64,000 nucleotides of DNA from Sphingobacteriales bacterium (GCA_016185185.1 JACPOD010000073.1:1-64000), one strand, 5' to 3'; positions 1 to 9,619 are shown, numbered from the stretch's first letter. Notes: generated by a model not told the origin, from the sequence alone. Numbers and translations: made by a program.

Positions 1-1
1 T

Positions 2-163
2 GAAATAGCCCAGGAAGGCGGGTTGGAAAATTTGTTGTGGCATAAGATTAATATCCGCAATGGGATTTATTTGTTTAAAGGGGCACTCACTAACTTTCAT
101 CTTAGTCAGCGTTTTGATTTGAAATATACGGATTTGAATTTGCTGATTGCGAGTAAGCGGTAA
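2..163 (+). CDS. Alanine dehydrogenase, C-terminal fragment (probable)
   Basis: This is the last 53 codons of a gene that begins before the window, ending in TAA. The frame reads ...NIRNGIYLFKGALTN... then DLNLLIASKR at the end. From memory this matches the extreme C-terminus of Bacteroidota alanine dehydrogenases, which end in a similar 'NGVYLYKGxLTN...DLNLL' block. Alanine dehydrogenase interconverts L-alanine and pyruvate with NAD and ammonia. The catalytic and NAD-binding regions lie outside the window, so the call rests only on tail similarity. The gene converges on the minus-strand ABC ATPase two bases downstream, with no terminator hairpin between them. Confidence 0.55.
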   Translation, partial: EIAQEGGLENLLWHKINIRNGIYLFKGALTNFHLSQRFDLKYTDLNLLIASKR

Positions 164-165
164 TA

Positions 166-819
166 CTATTTGTAATCTATAATCCTCAGCACTTCTTTAC
201 AAAACCCATACTCCTGTTTATCATTACTGCTTACAATTACTAATCGGTTGTTACAGTATTCAGCAATTAACTGTTGGTATTGAGCAATACCACTTTCATC
301 TAAGTTGGTGCAGGGTTCATCTAAAAAAACTACAGGAACATCCGCAAAAATAGCCTGCGCCAGTTTTACCCGTTGCTTCATTCCACTGCTGAAATAGCGT
401 ATTTGTTTTTGAGCTGCTTTTTCTAAACCCAAAGCTTCAATTATCTTCCTCACATCAAAACCCGGCAATAAATTTTTAAACTGAAAATGAAAAGAAAGAA
501 ATTCTGTTAACGTCATCTCTTCAATCAGATCGAAATATGGAGCACAGAAAGAAAGATGCTGGTAGTAGTTAGTTGACAGATGACGGTTGATAGATGACAG
601 TTGTTTTTTTTCTGTTAACTGCAAACTGTCATCTGTCATCTCCACAGAGCCTTCACTATTATCAATCATGCCTGCAATTACCTGTAATAAAGTTGATTTA
701 CCTGATCCATTAGGCCCTGTAATAGCATAGTGAACACCGCTTTCAAAGCTGTAGTTTACATGCCGGAATATCCACTCCCGGTTGAAACGTTTGCCTACAT
801 CAGAAAGCGTAATCTTCAT
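166..819 (-). CDS. ABC transporter ATP-binding protein
   Basis: A single nucleotide-binding domain of 217 residues. Walker A is GPNGSGKST (about residues 36-44), the signature is FSSGMKQR (about 143-150) and Walker B is VVFLDEP (about 163-169), so it should bind and hydrolyse ATP. It has no membrane segment. A permease partner is not next to it, so the substrate is unknown; the nearest neighbours make lipid A. Its 5' end overlaps the 3' end of lpxA by 20 bases, which suggests co-transcription. Residues about 60-84 (DDSLQLTEKKQLSSINRHLS) are encoded by a word-like DNA repeat at 572-642 and look like an in-frame insertion in a surface loop after the first beta strands. Confidence 0.88.
   Translation of the reverse strand: MKITLSDVGKRFNREWIFRHVNYSFESGVHYAITGPNGSGKSTLLQVIAGMIDNSEGSVEMTDDSLQLTEKKQLSSINRHLSTNYYQHLSFCAPYFDLIEEMTLTEFLSFHFQFKNLLPGFDVRKIIEALGLEKAAQKQIRYFSSGMKQRVKLAQAIFADVPVVFLDEPCTNLDESGIAQYQQLIAEYCNNRLVIVSSNDKQEYGFCKEVLRIIDYK
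572..642. repeat. CTGTCATCTGTC-type word repeat, inverted, inside the ABC ATPase gene
   Basis: On the plus strand, 572-603 is made of TGACAGATGAC-like words and 612-642 carries the complementary words (ACTGTCATCTGTCATC), with a T-rich spacer between. The two halves could form an imperfect hairpin. The same words occur at 38086-38114, 52147-52177 and 59807-59860. The stretch stays in frame and adds about 25 residues to the ATPase. Confidence 0.75.
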
Positions 820-1606
820 TCATTCCATCTTTAGTGAAGCGGCGGATAATACCTGCCTGTGACGCTTTTACAAAAGAAAGTATTTCTTCTTTAACTGGTC
901 CGGCAGCAACTTGTTTGTCAATAATATCAAGTGCAGCAGAAGTAGTATGTCCCTGCACAAAAAGTATGTGATAGATTTTTGAGATCTCATCAATGGTTTC
1001 TTTACTAAAGTTGCGGCGTTGTAAGCCCACTACATTAATACCAATATAACTAAGCGGCTCCCGGGCAGCTCTAACATACGGAGGCACATCTTTTCGAATA
1101 GCACTTTGTCCGGCAATATAGGTGTGTGCTCCAATTCTTGTAAACTGGTGAGCCCCGGTCATTCCGCCAATGATGGCATAATCTCCCACATCTATGTGGC
1201 CAGCTAGGTTTACACTATTGGCTAAAATTACATTGTTACCGATGATGCAGTCATGCGCCACGTGGGCATAAGCCATAAGGAGGCAATTTTTGCCCACCAC
1301 TGTTTTCCATTTATCTGAGGTGCCAATATTTACTGTTACACATTCACGAATTACACTATTGTCTCCAATCTCTGCAATAGTATTTTCGCCACGATACTTT
1401 AAGTCTTGTGGTTTACCACCAATAACTGCACCGGGGTAAATTTTACAATTCATCCCAATTCTTGCACCGGGCATAATTACTGCATGGCTCATGATATGAC
1501 TACCCTCACCAATAATAGTGTCGCCATGTATTACGGCAAAGGGATCAATGGTAACATTATTACCTATCTGCGCATGGGGATCAATATGGGCCAGTGTACT
1601 TATCAT
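800..1606 (-). CDS. lpxA: UDP-N-acetylglucosamine acyltransferase LpxA
   Basis: LpxA catalyses the first step of lipid A synthesis, moving a 3-hydroxyacyl chain from acyl-ACP to the 3-OH of UDP-GlcNAc in the cytoplasm. The 268-residue protein shows left-handed beta-helix hexapeptide repeats over residues about 1-190 (for example IGNNVTIDPFAVIHGDTIIG) and the family's C-terminal helical part. The expected catalytic histidine lies in the AYAHVAHDCIIGNN segment (about residues 117-130). Length is normal for the family. Start ATG at 1606 sits 6 bases after the stop of lpxC-fabZ, so the two are surely one transcript. Confidence 0.95.
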   Translation of the reverse strand: MISTLAHIDPHAQIGNNVTIDPFAVIHGDTIIGEGSHIMSHAVIMPGARIGMNCKIYPGAVIGGKPQDLKYRGENTIAEIGDNSVIRECVTVNIGTSDKWKTVVGKNCLLMAYAHVAHDCIIGNNVILANSVNLAGHIDVGDYAIIGGMTGAHQFTRIGAHTYIAGQSAIRKDVPPYVRAAREPLSYIGINVVGLQRRNFSKETIDEISKIYHILFVQGHTTSAALDIIDKQVAAGPVKEEILSFVKASQAGIIRRFTKDGMNEDYAF

Positions 1607-1612
1607 TCGATG

Positions 1613-3031
1613 TTACTTGGGGCGTTTTACAATTTGTGCGGTCAAATTAGCTTCTGTAACCAATTTGTCGCCAACATAAATTGTTCCCTTCATTTCGCAA
1701 ATACCACGACGGATGGGGCTGATGAGCTCCATCTTTAAAATTAATGTATCGCCGGGAACAACTTTTTGTTTGAATTTACAATTATCGATCTTTAAAAAAT
1801 AGGTATCGTATTTATTTTCCTTATCGTCTTTTGGAATGGCTAAGATGCCACCGGCCTGCGCCAGTGCTTCTACCTGTAATACGCCGGGCATAACACTATT
1901 GTTTGGAAAATGACCCATAAAAAAAGGCTCGTTATAGGTTACATTTTTTATTGCCACTACATGTGTATCCGACAGCTCAATTACTTTATCGATCATTAAG
2001 AACGGGTAACGGTGGGGCAAAATATTTTCTACCGCCTGCACATCATACACCGGCGCTTTGGATGGGTTGTATGCCGGTATATCTAATTTGTGTTTGTTCT
2101 TTTTAATGTGTTCTTTAATCTTCCTGGCAAAAGCAACATTACTTGCATGACCCGGCCTGTTAGCGATGACATGCGCTTTAAACGGATACCCAACCAATGC
2201 CAGATCACCAATCATATCTAATAATTTGTGACGGGCCGGTTCGTTTGGAAAACGAAGTTCCAGGTTATTTAAAATCCCTTCATCGCTAACCTTTACATCT
2301 TTCTTGTTAAAAAGTTTGGATAAACGCTTTATCTGGTCATCTGTAACCGGCTTATCCACCACTACAATAGCATTATTGATGTCACCACCTTTAATAAGGT
2401 TATGCTCCACTAAGTATTCCAGCTCATGAAAGAAACTAAACGTACGGCAGGGGGCAATCTCTGCATTAAATTCGCTGATGTCGTGTAATGTGGCATGCTG
2501 TGTACCCAATACCGGGGAATTAAAATCGATCAATGTATTGACCCGGTAAGTATGATAGGGAAGCGCAACCATCTCCACGTTTTTCTTTTCATCAATAAAA
2601 GAAATATTGTGGTCAATGTTGTAATAGATTTTTTTAGCGTCTTGTTTTTTTGTGCCGGTTTTGGTAAGTGCTTCCACAAAAGGGGCGGCACTGCCGTCAA
2701 GTATAGGTACTTCATCGCCATCCAGTTCAATCAGGGCATTATCAATACCGGTACCTACTAAAGAGGCCAGCAAATGTTCAATGGTACTCACTTTGGCACC
2801 ATTGGCTTCCAGGGTAGTACTGCGCATGGTTTCGGTTACATTGTCCACATCTGCTTTAACTTTTGGCTGACCAGCAAGATCTATCCGCTGAAATACAAAA
2901 CCTGTATTTGGCTCGGCGGGTTTGATGGTCATTGTAACCGACTGACCGGTATGAATTCCCACACCAGAAATGGTAATTGGTTCCCTGATCGTATGCTGAA
3001 AGGATTGTGTGCTTCCGTTCACGTTCTCCAT
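1613..3031 (-). CDS. lpxC-fabZ: Fused LpxC deacetylase / FabZ dehydratase
   Basis: A bifunctional enzyme typical of Bacteroidota. The N-terminal part (about residues 12-300) is UDP-3-O-acyl-GlcNAc deacetylase, the committed step of lipid A synthesis; zinc-site motifs are STIEHLLASL, HKLLDMIGDLAL and RPGHASNVAFA. The C-terminal part (about 325-472) is 3-hydroxyacyl-ACP dehydratase, with HRYPFLMIDKV and the active-site block GHFPNNSVMPGVLQVEALAQ. The fusion couples acyl-chain supply to lipid A. I chose ATG at 3031; an in-frame GTG at 3037 would add two residues but lies inside a possible -7 element (TACTTTCG, minus strand 3037-3044). Between this gene and lpxD lie about 200 bases in which I see no gene. 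Confidence 0.96.
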   Translation of the reverse strand: MENVNGSTQSFQHTIREPITISGVGIHTGQSVTMTIKPAEPNTGFVFQRIDLAGQPKVKADVDNVTETMRSTTLEANGAKVSTIEHLLASLVGTGIDNALIELDGDEVPILDGSAAPFVEALTKTGTKKQDAKKIYYNIDHNISFIDEKKNVEMVALPYHTYRVNTLIDFNSPVLGTQHATLHDISEFNAEIAPCRTFSFFHELEYLVEHNLIKGGDINNAIVVVDKPVTDDQIKRLSKLFNKKDVKVSDEGILNNLELRFPNEPARHKLLDMIGDLALVGYPFKAHVIANRPGHASNVAFARKIKEHIKKNKHKLDIPAYNPSKAPVYDVQAVENILPHRYPFLMIDKVIELSDTHVVAIKNVTYNEPFFMGHFPNNSVMPGVLQVEALAQAGGILAIPKDDKENKYDTYFLKIDNCKFKQKVVPGDTLILKMELISPIRRGICEMKGTIYVGDKLVTEANLTAQIVKRPK

Positions 3032-3235
3032 GGGCACGAAAGTATGAAATATCAGTGATTTAAGTTGAAAACTAAGGAGTGTTTGGTTTATGGCATGTTA
3101 ACAGGGAAAATTGGGTTATACCTTTTTATGGTTGTACTAATTGTTGCAATGAAAAAAAGGATATGGTCATTAAAACCATTGTAACTTATTAAGCATAAGT
3201 AACAGTGCTGTTTATTTAATCATCAGGTAAATAAC

Positions 3236-4288
3236 TTAAACGCTTGCTTTTTCTGCTAGTAGTTGTTTCACTAAATTTTCTAATTCCATAATCCGCTTTT
3301 CCAACTCAGGTAAGTTGCGGAAGATGGCCTGGCTGCGCAGCATGGAAGTATAGTCATATGCAGGACTTCCTGTTAAAGCTGTATTGGGATTTTTTACGGA
3401 TTTACTTACACCGCTTTGTGCATTTATTTTAGTGCCATCTGCAATTTGAATATGTCCGACTACACCGGCTTGTCCGCCGATCATTACGTTATTGCCCACT
3501 TTGGTACTTCCACTAATGCCGACCTGCGCAGCAATAACTGTATTGTTACCTACTTCCACATTATGGGCTATCTGGATGAGGTTGTCTAATTTAGCACCTG
3601 CACGAATGATAGTGGAGCCCATAGTTGCACGGTCTATGGTGGCATTGGAACCCACTTCCACATTATCTTCAATAATTACATTACCAATTTGCGGAACTTT
3701 TTTATAACTACCGTCTGCCTGCGGGGCAAATCCAAACCCATCGCCGCCAATAATACTGCCGGCATGAATAATAACGTTTTTGCCAATAATACAGTCGTGG
3801 TAAATTTTAACCCCGGGATGTATAATACTATTATCTGCTATGTGAACATTTTCGCCTACATATACATGCGGGAATATCTTAACGTTGTTACCGATAACAG
3901 CTTTATCGTTGATATAGGAAAAAGCACCTACAAAAACATTTTTACCAAGAGTAGCAGATTTGGCCACATAGCTGGGATCTTGCACTCCACTTAACTGCTG
4001 GGTCATCAATTCCTGGTATTTGCTTAACAAAGTGGCAAACGCAGTATAAGCATCAGGAACTTTAATAATGGTGGAGGCAACAGATTGGCGAAGTTCCTGG
4101 CCTTCATTAATTAATAAAACAGAAGCCCTGGTAGTATACAGATACTCTTCGTATTTGGGATTGGCTAAAAAAGCTAATTGACCGGCTCCGGCTTCTTCAA
4201 TTTTTCCAAAGGAACTAACAGTAGCATCCGGGTTTCCCTCGATTTTACCGTTGACCAGTAAGGCTATTTGCGTGGCAGTAAATTGCAT
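3236..4288 (-). CDS. lpxD: UDP-3-O-acylglucosamine N-acyltransferase LpxD
   Basis: LpxD adds the N-linked 3-hydroxyacyl chain to the LpxC product in lipid A synthesis. At 350 residues it has the family layout: an N-terminal uridine-binding domain (about 1-100), a long hexapeptide-repeat beta-helix (about 105-320) and a C-terminal helix ([20 protein letters not shown]) that packs in the trimer. The segment [15 protein letters not shown] (about 176-190) and [16 protein letters not shown] (about 231-246, with the likely catalytic histidine) are characteristic. It lies upstream of lpxC-fabZ and lpxA in the same direction. A TTG...TATTTTCA pair on the minus strand around 4343-4371 is a weak promoter candidate. 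Confidence 0.95.
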   Translation of the reverse strand: MQFTATQIALLVNGKIEGNPDATVSSFGKIEEAGAGQLAFLANPKYEEYLYTTRASVLLINEGQELRQSVASTIIKVPDAYTAFATLLSKYQELMTQQLSGVQDPSYVAKSATLGKNVFVGAFSYINDKAVIGNNVKIFPHVYVGENVHIADNSIIHPGVKIYHDCIIGKNVIIHAGSIIGGDGFGFAPQADGSYKKVPQIGNVIIEDNVEVGSNATIDRATMGSTIIRAGAKLDNLIQIAHNVEVGNNTVIAAQVGISGSTKVGNNVMIGGQAGVVGHIQIADGTKINAQSGVSKSVKNPNTALTGSPAYDYTSMLRSQAIFRNLPELEKRIMELENLVKQLLAEKASV

Positions 4289-4389
4289 CTATAATCGCAT
4301 TATTTCATTAATATCAGTCATATACCTTCAGCCTCTAATGTATGAAAATACAAAAATCCTGTTTTCAACAACCAATGAGTTAAAGTTTT

Positions 4390-5528
4390 TTATCCGGGGC
4401 AGCAAAAATAGTGTTTTTTAACTGGGCCGGTTATATCCTGTTGTATCAGGGCATTATCAACATTGGAAATGTCTTTTACTGTGCCGTCTTTATACAATAT
4501 ATGAATGTTTTCCTGACCCACATTATAAGTCCTGTTCTCGGCAATGCCTTCAAAAACAAAATAAGTTCCCGCTTCCTCTTCACTAATGCCCAATTGCTGC
4601 GCTACTGTATTTGTTTTGTTTTGTTTGATGGAAGGGTTTACTGCTTCGGCCAGGAATTTTACTTTCAGTAATTTTCTATCCACTAACCAACGGCAAAGCA
4701 GGGATAATATTTTATCGGGATGGTTAATCCAGTTTTTGATAGCCCCCAGCACATCATAATCATCCAGCAGGCAAAATTTTTCAAGGTTACCGGCAATTAC
4801 TCCGGTACCATTATTTTCCAGAAAGAAATTTAAATTGGCTGAATTGGAAATATTTTTTTCTCCCTGGGTTGCTAAATATTTGGCTCTCGATAAAATTTTA
4901 ACCAGCATTTCTTCTGCGCTTAAAACAGTTTTATGCAGGTAAGCCTGCCAGTACATCAACCGCCTGGCCACTAAAAATTTTTCAATAGAGTAAATTCCTT
5001 TTTCTTCAATCATCAGTTCTCCATTGTGGACTACCGGTCCACATCCAGTTGACCAGATATTAATTGATGTAAAAATTTTTTTGGGTGATTGCCGGTAAAA
5101 ATATCAATAGCTGTTTGCAGTTGCCCGTCAAACTCTTTGTTGAGTTGCTGCATGATGAGGAGACTAATGGCTTCATGATGAACATCTTCAATTACTACGG
5201 TTTCCAAAGCATGACTGAAAGGGCCGTGTCCTATATCGTGCAGGAGAATGGCAATTTTTGCCCCAATCTCTTCTTCAGTTGTAATATCAACCCCTTTACT
5301 TTTTAATTCATTCAACGCACTGCCCATTAAATGATAGGCGCCAAGTGCATGATGAAACCGGCTGTGTACTGCACCCGGGTACACCAAATGAGCCATTGCC
5401 AGTTGATGAATGCGGCGCAAACGCTGATACCAGGGATGAGAAATGACCCGAAAGATAAGCGCATTATCAATCGTAATAAATCCATAAACCGGGTCGTTTA
5501 TAATTTTGCGGAAACCCATTTGCTGCAT
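4390..5528 (-). pseudogene. HD-domain phosphohydrolase, broken by internal deletion and frameshift
   Basis: Two open frames together make one HD-superfamily hydrolase of the dNTPase/YdhJ type. The N-terminal piece (5031-5528, 165 residues) has HSRFHHALGAYHLM and LLHDIGHGPFSHALE and stops after QLDVDR at 5031. The C-terminal piece (ATG 5013 to 4390) opens in another frame with VVHNGELMIEEKGIYSIEKF just upstream. In relatives I expect about 30-35 residues between these blocks, beginning LDYLRRDSF and ending just before the VxNGEL stretch. Those codons are missing here and the reading frame changes, so about 100 bases appear to have been lost near 5025-5040. It may be a real pseudogene or an assembly error; a shortened two-piece protein is less likely. 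Confidence 0.75.
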
Positions 5529-5561
5529 TCAATTTGTTAAAAAATAATTTTTAAAGGGTAA

Positions 5562-5569
5562 CAAAAGTA
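5562..5569 (-). promoter_or_regulatory. Candidate -7 element for the HD-hydrolase gene
   Basis: Read on the minus strand the sequence is TACTTTTG, a full match to the Bacteroidota -7 consensus TAnnTTTG, 33 bases before the ATG at 5528. No clear TTTG element lies at the usual distance upstream, so it is a half-supported promoter. Confidence 0.45.
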
Positions 5570-5682
5570 CAAAGGGGCAAACGGATAAAATAATTTTATT
5601 AGTTTGAGCTGTGATAAAATGAGTATATCAAGTTTATACAGACAAAAGAATATCTCAAAACAACAAACCACAAACGGATAAC

Positions 5683-7239
5683 ATGACTTTAGCAAAAATT
5701 CTTTGGGTAGATGATGAAATAGAAAGTTTACAGTCTCAAAAACTTTTTTTAGAGAACAAGGGCTACGAAGTACATACGCTTACCAATGGGTTTGATGCGA
5801 TTGATTATGTAAAAGAGAACCCGGTGGATGTAGTATTGATGGATGAAACCATGCCCGGGTTAACAGGGTTGGAAACTCTTGCCAAAATAAAAGAAATAAA
5901 CCAGCAAATACCCATTGTTCTCATCACCAAAAATGAAACAGAGAATTTAATGGATGAAGCGATTGGGTCGCAGATAAGTGACTATTTAATTAAACCGGTT
6001 AATCCAAACCAGGTATTGCTGAGTCTTAAAAAGATTATTGATAACAAAAGACTCGTTTCAGAAAAAACCACATTGGCCTACCAGCAACAGTTCCGTAATT
6101 TATTTGTGGCATTAAACAGCAATCCAAATTATAACGAGTGGATGGAGATTTATAAAAAACTCATTTATTGGGAACTGGAAATGGAAAAAAGCGATAGCCC
6201 TGAGATGCGTGAAATATTTCAAACCCAAAAAAGCGAAGCGAATACAGAGTTTTTCAAGTTTATCTCCCGCAATTATTCCAAATGGGTGGGTCCAAAAAGC
6301 GGAGAAGCGCCAATAATGAGCCATACACTGATGCAGTATAAGGTATTGCCACATTTAGAAAAAGGTACACCCCTGTTCTTTGTATTGATTGATAATCTTC
6401 GGTATGACCAATGGAAAGCTATACAACCCATTTTTGCCGAAAGTTTCAGAATGGTAGAGGAAGAAACTTTTTATTCCATTTTACCTACCGCCACACAATA
6501 TTGCCGTAATGCGATTTTTGCCGGACTAATGCCAGTAGATATAGAAAAACAAAATCCTGTACAATGGAAAAACGATGATGAAGAAGGCGGGAAAAATTTA
6601 TTTGAAGAAGAGTTTTTCAGGGCACAGTTAAAACGGTTAAAAAAAGATACTATCAAATTCAGCTATACAAAAGTGGTTAATCATCACGACGGACAGAAAC
6701 TGGTAGATAATATTCATAACCTGATGCAGAACGATTTAAATATTATCGTTTATAATTTTGTGGATATGCTGAGTCATGCAAGAACGGAGATGGAAGTACT
6801 GAAAGAATTAGCTAATGATGAAATGAGTTACCGTTCCATTACCGCCAGTTGGTTTGAACATTCACCCCTGCACCAGGCATTAAAGAAAATTGCAGATAAA
6901 AAAATTACATTAGTGCTGGGAACAGACCATGGTAGTGTAAGGGTGCAAAGCCCGGCAAAAGTAATTGGCGATAAACAAACTACGACCAACCTTCGTTACA
7001 AGCACGGAAGAAATTTGAATTACGAACCGAAAGATGTACTTGCCTTTCGTGACCCGAGAGAAGCAGGGTTACCCGTTCCAAATGTAAATTCGTCCTACAT
7101 CTTTGCAAAAGAGGACTTGTTTTTATGCTACCCGAACAATTATAATTACTACGTTAACTATTACCGCAATACGTTTCAGCATGGCGGTGTGAGTTTGGAA
7201 GAGATGATTGTGCCAGTTATAAGGATGACAAATAAGTAA
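5683..7239 (+). CDS. porX: PorX, response regulator with PglZ-type effector domain
   Basis: PorX is the response regulator of the PorX/PorY pair that controls the type IX secretion system in Bacteroidota. The 518-residue protein has a receiver domain (residues 1-120: acidic VDDE at 9-12, phosphoacceptor Asp54 in VLMDETMPG, and the conserved lysine in LIKPVNP), a helical linker, and a PglZ / alkaline-phosphatase-superfamily domain (about 200-518). Metal-site motifs are DNLRYDQW, NFVDMLSHART and GTDHGSVRV, followed by a late HGRN. The C-terminal RNTFQHGGVSLEEMIVPV is strongly conserved. Length is typical. It starts a plus-strand series; the sensor PorY is not in the window. Confidence 0.93.
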   Translation: MTLAKILWVDDEIESLQSQKLFLENKGYEVHTLTNGFDAIDYVKENPVDVVLMDETMPGLTGLETLAKIKEINQQIPIVLITKNETENLMDEAIGSQISDYLIKPVNPNQVLLSLKKIIDNKRLVSEKTTLAYQQQFRNLFVALNSNPNYNEWMEIYKKLIYWELEMEKSDSPEMREIFQTQKSEANTEFFKFISRNYSKWVGPKSGEAPIMSHTLMQYKVLPHLEKGTPLFFVLIDNLRYDQWKAIQPIFAESFRMVEEETFYSILPTATQYCRNAIFAGLMPVDIEKQNPVQWKNDDEEGGKNLFEEEFFRAQLKRLKKDTIKFSYTKVVNHHDGQKLVDNIHNLMQNDLNIIVYNFVDMLSHARTEMEVLKELANDEMSYRSITASWFEHSPLHQALKKIADKKITLVLGTDHGSVRVQSPAKVIGDKQTTTNLRYKHGRNLNYEPKDVLAFRDPREAGLPVPNVNSSYIFAKEDLFLCYPNNYNYYVNYYRNTFQHGGVSLEEMIVPVIRMTNK

Positions 7240-7373
7240 AATCGCCCAATCTCAAAAGGGAGTTAAAACTTACTAAGAGATTGTGGATAATAAATAAAAA
7301 ATTCATTTAGATTAATAGTAATGGCTTCAATATTTTTGGGGTTCAACAAAACAGGCCTTTTTGGGGATTGACT

Positions 7374-7643
7374 ATGAAATACGTACAAAGCACATTGGAT
7401 AAAATTGAAAAAGTAGTGGAAGAAGCCGGATATGTTATCCGGTTTGAAAGGGGTACATTTCAAAGCGGTTATTGCATTCTGCAGCAAAGAAAAGTTGTGG
7501 TGCTGAATAAATTCTTACAAACAGAAGGCCGCATCAATACACTGATTGATTTAATGCCACAATTAGAAATAAATATTGATTTACTTACCCATGAATCGCA
7601 AAAGGTTTATGATGAAGTAATGAGTCAGCGGGAAGAAAAGTAA
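7374..7643 (+). CDS. Small conserved protein of unknown function
   Basis: An 89-residue protein from ATG at 7374 (an in-frame TTG at 7368 is less likely). It begins MKYVQSTLDKIEKVVEE and contains GYVIRFERGTFQSGYCILQQRKVVVLNKFL, which looks like a compact alpha-beta fold. There is no signal peptide or membrane segment. I believe close relatives occur widely in Bacteroidota as uncharacterised proteins, but I cannot name a function. It lies 134 bases after porX, and that gap holds nothing I recognise. Confidence 0.75.
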   Translation: MKYVQSTLDKIEKVVEEAGYVIRFERGTFQSGYCILQQRKVVVLNKFLQTEGRINTLIDLMPQLEINIDLLTHESQKVYDEVMSQREEK

Positions 7644-7730
7644 TTACCGTTTTATTTTACAAAAAGATATTTAATCTGCAGTTCTTAATCCGGAAATGTG
7701 TACTCACCATTTTCTTCCTAATTTTGATCT

Positions 7731-8510
7731 GTGTTAATTCCCCCATTAAAAATTACATTTCTCGGTACCGGCACCAGTAGTGGTGTCCCGATGATTGGTT
7801 GCGATTGTGAAGTATGCACTTCTGCCAATAAAAAAGATAAACGACTTCGGTCAAGTTTATTAGTACAATCTCCAACCACCACTTTAGTAGTAGATACCGG
7901 GCCCGATTTCAGGTATCAAATGTTGCGGATAGGGTTAAAGCATTTGGATGCAGTTGTATTTACACATCCGCATAAAGATCATATTGCCGGGCTTGATGAT
8001 ATCCGTGCTTTTAATTTCTTCAGTAAAAAACCAATGGAAATCTATGCTGATTCACTGACGGAAGAAGCTTTGAGAAGAGACTTCTATTACGCCTTTGCTG
8101 ATTTTAAATATCCGGGGGTACCCGAAATGAAACTGAATGAAATTGATTTAACCCCCTTTATAGTAGGTGATATACCCGTTACCCCGGTACAGGTATGGCA
8201 TTTAAAAATGCCGGTGCTGGGTTTTAGGTTTGGCGATTTTACGTATATCACAGATGCCAATCGTATTGATGACAGTGAAAAAGAAAAGATATTGGGTAGT
8301 AAATACATTGTATTAAATGCACTTCGCAAAAAGAAACATATCTCACATTTTACACTGGATGAAGCTGTGGAGCTTGTAAACGAATTAAAAATACCCAATG
8401 CTTATTTTACACATATTTCTCACCAGTTAGGTAAGCATGACACTATTAATGCTGAGCTTCCAGGGGGAATGGAGCTGGCTTATGATGGGTTAATCGTGAA
8501 TTTGCCTTAA
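7731..8510 (+). CDS. MBL-fold metallo-hydrolase (PhnP/YcbJ-like)
   Basis: A 259-residue metallo-beta-lactamase-fold hydrolase. The N-terminus has FLGTGTSSGVPMIGCDCEVC, the hallmark of the phosphodiesterase-like MBL group related to PhnP. Metal ligands are in FTHPHKDHIAGLDD (about 78-91), the later YITDANR and the terminal FTHISHQLGKH. The Cys pair in CDCEVC may form a zinc knuckle as in PhnP. The only plausible start is GTG at 7731; no ATG is available before the conserved beta strand. The substrate is probably a cyclic or small phosphodiester but is not shown by the sequence. Confidence 0.88.
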   Translation: MLIPPLKITFLGTGTSSGVPMIGCDCEVCTSANKKDKRLRSSLLVQSPTTTLVVDTGPDFRYQMLRIGLKHLDAVVFTHPHKDHIAGLDDIRAFNFFSKKPMEIYADSLTEEALRRDFYYAFADFKYPGVPEMKLNEIDLTPFIVGDIPVTPVQVWHLKMPVLGFRFGDFTYITDANRIDDSEKEKILGSKYIVLNALRKKKHISHFTLDEAVELVNELKIPNAYFTHISHQLGKHDTINAELPGGMELAYDGLIVNLP

Positions 8511-8530
8511 AAAATACCACTTACTGGTAA

Positions 8531-8561
8531 TTGACTTTTCTTTTTTTATGGGGTAACTTTC
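8531..8561 (+). promoter_or_regulatory. Promoter for the helix-hairpin-helix gene
   Basis: TTG at 8531-8533, a 20-base spacer, then TAACTTTC at 8554-8561. This matches the Bacteroidota pattern TTG-N20-TAnnTTTG except for the final base. The start codon follows at 8579, so the leader would be very short. Confidence 0.5.
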
Positions 8562-8578
8562 CTTTATAAAGCTTTATC

Positions 8579-9559
8579 ATGAAAAAAGAATGGGTTAAAG
8601 ATTATTTCACCTTTACTAAAAAAGAACGTACCGGAATAATTGTATTGGTCATTCTTGTACTTATTTTACTTTTCATCCCTTATTTATTTCCTTATTTAAA
8701 AAAGAGACCAAAGCATAATAATGCAGAATTTGAAAATGAAATCGCAAAACTTAAGCAATTAAAAATCGATTCTTCACAAGCTCACAATTTAGTAAGACGT
8801 ACTAATAACGATGATAATGATAATGACGGGCAGGTTGATTATTACCAGCCCAAAAAAAGAAATGATGAGGAGAACCGCAGGGGGGAATTATTTGCATTTG
8901 ATCCCAATACTGCAACGGGTGCAGAATGGAAGCGGTTGGGTATAAAAGATAAAACCATCCAAACCATACAAAACTATTTGAGTAAAGGTGGCAGGTTTCG
9001 AAAACCAGGAGATTTATATAAAGTGTATGGATTGAAGGAAGAAGATGTTACAAGAATGATTCCTTATGTTGCTATTAAGAGTGAAACGGTATCTGAAACT
9101 TTTAAAGAAACACCATCAATTGTATATGAAAACAAAAAAGCGAAATCTTTTTCCGTACAAATAGAAATCAACACTGCGGATACAAACACTTTAATTGTAT
9201 TACCAGGTATTGGTTCCAAACTTTCACAACGAATCATCAACTTTAGGGATAAACTGGGCGGTTTTTATTCTGTAGAACAAGTTGGAGAAACATTTGCTTT
9301 GCCTGATTCCACATTTCAAAAAATAAAACCAAACCTGATTTGCAATACTTCATTACTCAAAAAAATAAACATCAACACAGCCGACCTTAACATCCTCAAA
9401 GCACATCCTTATATCCGCTATGCATTAGCTAATGTGATCATTCAATACCGGAACGAACATGGTAATTACAATTCCGTTGATGACCTCCGTAAAATTTCAA
9501 TGATGACAGATGAACTCTTTCGAAAAATTTCCCCTTATCTTACCATAGAAAACGAATAG
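8579..9559 (+). CDS. Membrane-anchored helix-hairpin-helix protein (ComEA-like)
   Basis: A 326-residue protein with one N-terminal membrane segment (about residues 19-41, IIVLVILVLILLFIPYLFPYL) and three helix-hairpin-helix modules: FDPNTATGAEWKRLGI (about 105-150), INTADTNTLIVLPGIGSKLSQRIINFRDKLGGF (about 197-230) and ININTADLNILKAHPYIRYALANVIIQYRNEHG (about 262-295). Such modules bind DNA non-specifically, and anchored forms occur in DNA-uptake protein ComEA. Residues about 45-100 are charged and low in complexity, as expected of a linker. A role in DNA binding at the envelope is inferred; no other competence gene lies nearby. Confidence 0.85.
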   Translation: MKKEWVKDYFTFTKKERTGIIVLVILVLILLFIPYLFPYLKKRPKHNNAEFENEIAKLKQLKIDSSQAHNLVRRTNNDDNDNDGQVDYYQPKKRNDEENRRGELFAFDPNTATGAEWKRLGIKDKTIQTIQNYLSKGGRFRKPGDLYKVYGLKEEDVTRMIPYVAIKSETVSETFKETPSIVYENKKAKSFSVQIEINTADTNTLIVLPGIGSKLSQRIINFRDKLGGFYSVEQVGETFALPDSTFQKIKPNLICNTSLLKKININTADLNILKAHPYIRYALANVIIQYRNEHGNYNSVDDLRKISMMTDELFRKISPYLTIENE

Positions 9560-9571
9560 CGAAATTAACGC

Positions 9572-9590
9572 CTAACAATTGTTAGTTTTT
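9572..9590 (+). terminator. Weak terminator-like palindrome
   Basis: A 14-base palindrome CTAACAATTGTTAG followed by five T residues, just after the helix-hairpin-helix gene. The stem is short and AT-rich, so termination would be weak. Confidence 0.35.
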
Positions 9591-9619
9591 AATTATATTG
9601 CGTACCAATTTAATGTCAA

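Noticed and set aside
5000-5060. Programmed frameshift in the HD-hydrolase gene
   Set aside because: The expected middle codons are physically absent, so no slip could restore the protein.
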